This document shows, piece after piece, positions 7,501 to 8,093 of a stretch of DNA of 8,093 nucleotides. The notes under the pieces were generated by a model that was not told where the DNA came from, did no database searches, and saw nothing but the letters and a program-made list of their open reading frames with translations. Position 1 is the stretch's first letter. Each line of letters opens with the position of its first letter. The stretch covers positions 1-8,093 of the forward strand of contig CANFNO010000098.1 in assembly GCA_947447845.1 (NCBI GenBank), in the 5' to 3' direction. The DNA comes from Burkholderiales bacterium (GTDB lineage: Bacteria > Pseudomonadota > Gammaproteobacteria > Burkholderiales > Burkholderiaceae). The position numbers and the translations under genes were made by a program.

Positions 7501-7692
7501 GTTGGCCTCTAATCTCTCTTTGGTTTGAGAGATTCGGGATGTTAAATCAACAAGATAACTGCTCTGCGCCCGCAAATAAGATAGATAACCACCAATTGCC
7601 ATGACAGTGGTAACCAGCACGACCAGCAAAATAGTAAATCTTGCCCGCAACGAATGCATAAACGTCAAGTGCTTTATTGCTGCGAATCGCAC
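4519..7692 (-). CDS. Membrane-bound hybrid sensor histidine kinase with two receivers and HPt
   Basis: A 1057-residue phosphorelay kinase, numbered from a GTG start. Two membrane segments (about 19-40 and 166-188) bracket a 125-residue periplasmic sensor containing SLWVYDAAQIRSAIE (68-82), a pattern common in PAS/Cache-like sensors. A HAMP region covers about 185-240. HisKA carries the phosphorylated histidine H319 in SHEIRTPMN. HATPase_c has N-box NLINNAIKF (432-440), DTGIG (468-472) and GGTGLGLAI (497-505). Receiver 1 has D560/D561, acceptor D609, T639 and K661. Receiver 2 has E711/D712, acceptor D760, T790 and K812. HPt has H918 in AHTLKG. About 85 further residues follow the HPt, including the C-terminal DFDFEQALEML. 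All key residues are intact. The layout resembles BarA/TorS kinases, with a second receiver. The final response regulator is not in the window. The start is uncertain: an ATG at 7659 (MHSLRARFTILL) loses only 11 residues. The kinase lies upstream of a solute-binding protein that may be its periplasmic partner. Confidence 0.93.
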   Translation of the reverse strand: MRFAAIKHLTFMHSLRARFTILLVVLVTTVMAIGGYLSYLRAQSSYLVDLTSRISQTKERLEANLQQSLWVYDAAQIRSAIEAERNNDILVGIQLLTPDGRFRYSLARIDGNWVTGEKMPVADQIHRVNLEYSHDGESSKVGILELHATEKYIRQKLHNEVVNTAVQVAITDLILVIAIYFLMHSVVLTPLRKVNDAMDILNSGEADLSTQIPHNGIVEFDKLMDSFNRFIVKLGNVMGGPINHVQETIASVAQGDLPTDLHAEKYLPNSIMARLAVMNSNLRNYQLTEKKLAQDLTMALREAESASQAKGEFLANMSHEIRTPMNAVIGLSALALKNEMPPRIHDYIFKIQQSGVHLLGIINDILDFSKIEAGKMEIEAVPFMLDRVFDNLVNLVSEKVDAKELELVISASLDIPKTLVGDPLRIGQILINLINNAIKFTKQGVIRLDLSVQQELEGEAILLFKVTDTGIGLTEEQIGRMFKSFSQADSSTTRQYGGTGLGLAISKLLAKAMGGQIGVTSEFGRGSTFWFTARVGTRPEDKFMLKPRLALRGKRALVVDDNETSIEVLTETLRSTGLVVESATSGAQCVAFVEAARRAANPYDFVIIDWQMPGMNGLDTIRALQEAPPVETPMLLMVTAHRREDLVDEATSLGIAHVLSKPVSASTMVDCMMQILGQASPESLIPALQLHGQDGEAMVSAITGARILLAEDNEINQLVACEMLRGAGFEVDVAEDGQIAVDMVAAHFASGVPYDLVLMDMQMPVMDGVASAMRIRESHSSETLPIVAMTANAMKADRDRCLAAGMNGFVTKPISPHELWETIARTVKNRAGLGTPSIEAPTQVGATATAEVTAEEYLHALRSVPNLNVDQGLLQTNFNPALYVTIVKMFLSSQSDGHTRIRQNIQQGDVATAELLAHTLKGLAGNLGATPLQMVADKLESALRKSAPQGEVEEHLARTGEALEALTSALREVPGLVPSLEIIDAMLLTEEQQATASRVIDELKVLLADSDATANELWLAHAPVLRALIPDAERIEIAINDFDFEQALEMLNGTYSF

Positions 7693-7704
7693 AATATATT
7701 CTCG

Positions 7705-7713
7705 CTTATATCA
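7705..7713 (-). promoter_or_regulatory. Possible extended -10 element for the kinase gene
   Basis: TGATATAAG on the minus strand fits an extended -10 (TGn followed by five of six TATAAT bases). No -35 is recognisable at the usual distance. It would start the transcript near 7698, only a few bases before the GTG at 7692, which would favour translation from the ATG at 7659. No good ribosome binding site precedes either start. Confidence 0.25.
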
Positions 7714-7755
7714 GCTCTGCAACATAATATTACCCATTGGATGCATATCTTTATG

Positions 7756-7776
7756 TGTGATCTAGTGTACATCACA
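7756..7776. promoter_or_regulatory. Inverted repeat TGTGAT-N9-ATCACA upstream of the kinase
   Basis: A perfect 6-bp inverted repeat with a nine-base spacer, 64 bp upstream of the kinase GTG. The size and symmetry suit a dimeric regulator. It is not a standard CRP/FNR site because the half-sites are too far apart (TGTGA-N11-TCACA rather than N6). The cognate regulator is unknown. Confidence 0.4.
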
Positions 7777-7904
7777 AGGTTTCACCGCAGGGGCTTTTAA
7801 GAGGCCAAAGCGCGAGTGCAAGCGAAGGCTCCAAGTCCTTAGACATATTTCTGGCAAGTTCGAGGGCTCAGTAGGGTGCTGACAAGCGCCAGTTTGGCGG
7901 TTAA

Positions 7905-7935
7905 CCGGGCCGAAGTGATGTGTTTGTCGGCCCGG
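7905..7935. repeat. 9-bp perfect inverted repeat, 13-base loop
   Basis: CCGGGCCGA (7905-7913) and TCGGCCCGG (7927-7935) can form a GC-rich stem downstream of the glycerate kinase stop. No T tract follows on the minus strand, so it is not a classic intrinsic terminator, but it could stabilise the 3' end of that transcript. Confidence 0.45.
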
Positions 7936-7972
7936 GTGGCGTATTGCGCCAGGCCGGGATCAGAGGCGGGGC

Positions 7973-7992
7973 GTTGGTGTTATAGCACCAAC
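7973..7992. repeat. 7-bp inverted repeat spanning the glycerate kinase stop codon
   Basis: GTTGGTG (7973-7979) and CACCAAC (7986-7992) flank a six-base loop that contains the TAA stop codon of the glycerate kinase. No T tract follows on the minus strand. It may be a structure of the transcript end or coincidence. Confidence 0.35.
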
Positions 7993-8093
7993 AGGGCTCG
8001 GAAGTCGTTCACGTTGGTGTGCGTGGGGCCGGTCACAAAAAGAGCCTCCAAGGCATCGAAGAAACCATAGGCGTCGTTGCGGTCCATGTACTC
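7980..8093 (-). CDS. Glycerate kinase (MOFRL / TtuD type), C-terminal end only
   Basis: The last 37 codons of a gene that enters from the right edge. The residues DRNDAYGFFDALEALFVTGPTHTNVNDFRALLVL match the C-terminal signature of the MOFRL-family glycerate kinases (TtuD/GckA, also annotated as hydroxypyruvate reductase), where TGPT-TNVNDFRA lies just before the natural end. These enzymes phosphorylate D-glycerate to 2-phosphoglycerate in glyoxylate, tartrate and serine-related metabolism. The end position agrees with the family, so the gene is not truncated at its 3' end. The ATP- and substrate-binding parts lie outside the window. It runs in the same direction as the kinase gene but about 290 bp away, with candidate promoter elements between, so co-regulation is not implied. 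The call rests on a short but distinctive segment. Confidence 0.8.
   Translation of the reverse strand, partial: EYMDRNDAYGFFDALEALFVTGPTHTNVNDFRALLVL

Larger units (their letters stand above)
7693..7979. other. Intergenic region between glycerate kinase and hybrid kinase
   Basis: About 290 bp with no gene I can support. The part next to the kinase (7693-7780) is AT-rich and looks like a promoter region. The part next to the glycerate kinase (7842-7979) is GC-rich, has no stop in the frame of the preceding gene, and contains a perfect 9-bp inverted repeat. No convincing T-tract terminator was found for the glycerate kinase. Confidence 0.5.

Noticed and set aside
7756..7776. CRP or FNR binding site
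   Set aside because: The half-sites TGTGA and TCACA are 11 bases apart instead of six, and FNR half-sites (TTGAT) are absent.
7876..8070. Plus-strand open frame of 64 codons at the right edge
   Set aside because: It overlaps the glycerate kinase C-terminus in antisense and mirrors the open frame on the other strand; no family resemblance.

Overview
The window looks like chromosomal DNA of a betaproteobacterium, most likely Burkholderiales/Comamonadaceae (Rhodoferax-like). This is inferred from the paired DUF2844/DUF3443 exported proteins, a GspF of the betaproteobacterial type, a MOFRL-type glycerate kinase end, and a long hybrid kinase with two receivers, an HPt domain and an extra C-terminal helical segment. 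No database search was possible. No phage, transposon, CRISPR, tRNA or rRNA was seen.

Layout: five of the six genes with a visible start, plus the partial gene at the right edge, lie on the minus strand. At the left edge is the first part of a DUF3443 lipoprotein (1-384, truncated by the window). It is preceded on its own strand by a DUF2844 secreted protein (402-866), and the two form an operon with a 17-bp gap. The non-coding stretch 867-1048 carries a strong intrinsic terminator for gspF (987-1013) and two inverted repeats that could fold in the leader of the DUF2844 transcript. gspF (1049-2278), an inner-membrane platform protein of type II secretion, stands alone between that terminator and a divergent start. 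On the plus strand is a DUF1624-type membrane acyltransferase (2319-3086), starting 40 bp from gspF and meeting the next minus-strand gene tail to tail with a 4-bp gap.

The most interesting part is 3091-7692. It holds a periplasmic family-1 solute-binding protein (3091-4422) directly downstream of a large membrane-bound hybrid histidine kinase (about 4519-7692: sensor, HAMP, HisKA, HATPase, REC, REC, HPt, C-terminal extension). No ABC permease or ATPase gene accompanies the binding protein. The pair may therefore be a sensory module in which the binding protein presents a ligand to the kinase, rather than part of a transporter. The binding protein seems to have its own promoter with a palindrome filling the -35/-10 spacer. 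The kinase has a separate TGTGAT-N9-ATCACA inverted repeat upstream.

The right edge holds the last 37 codons of a MOFRL-family glycerate kinase (7980-8093). The roughly 290-bp gap between it and the kinase contains several inverted repeats and an unexplained in-frame open stretch after the glycerate kinase stop.
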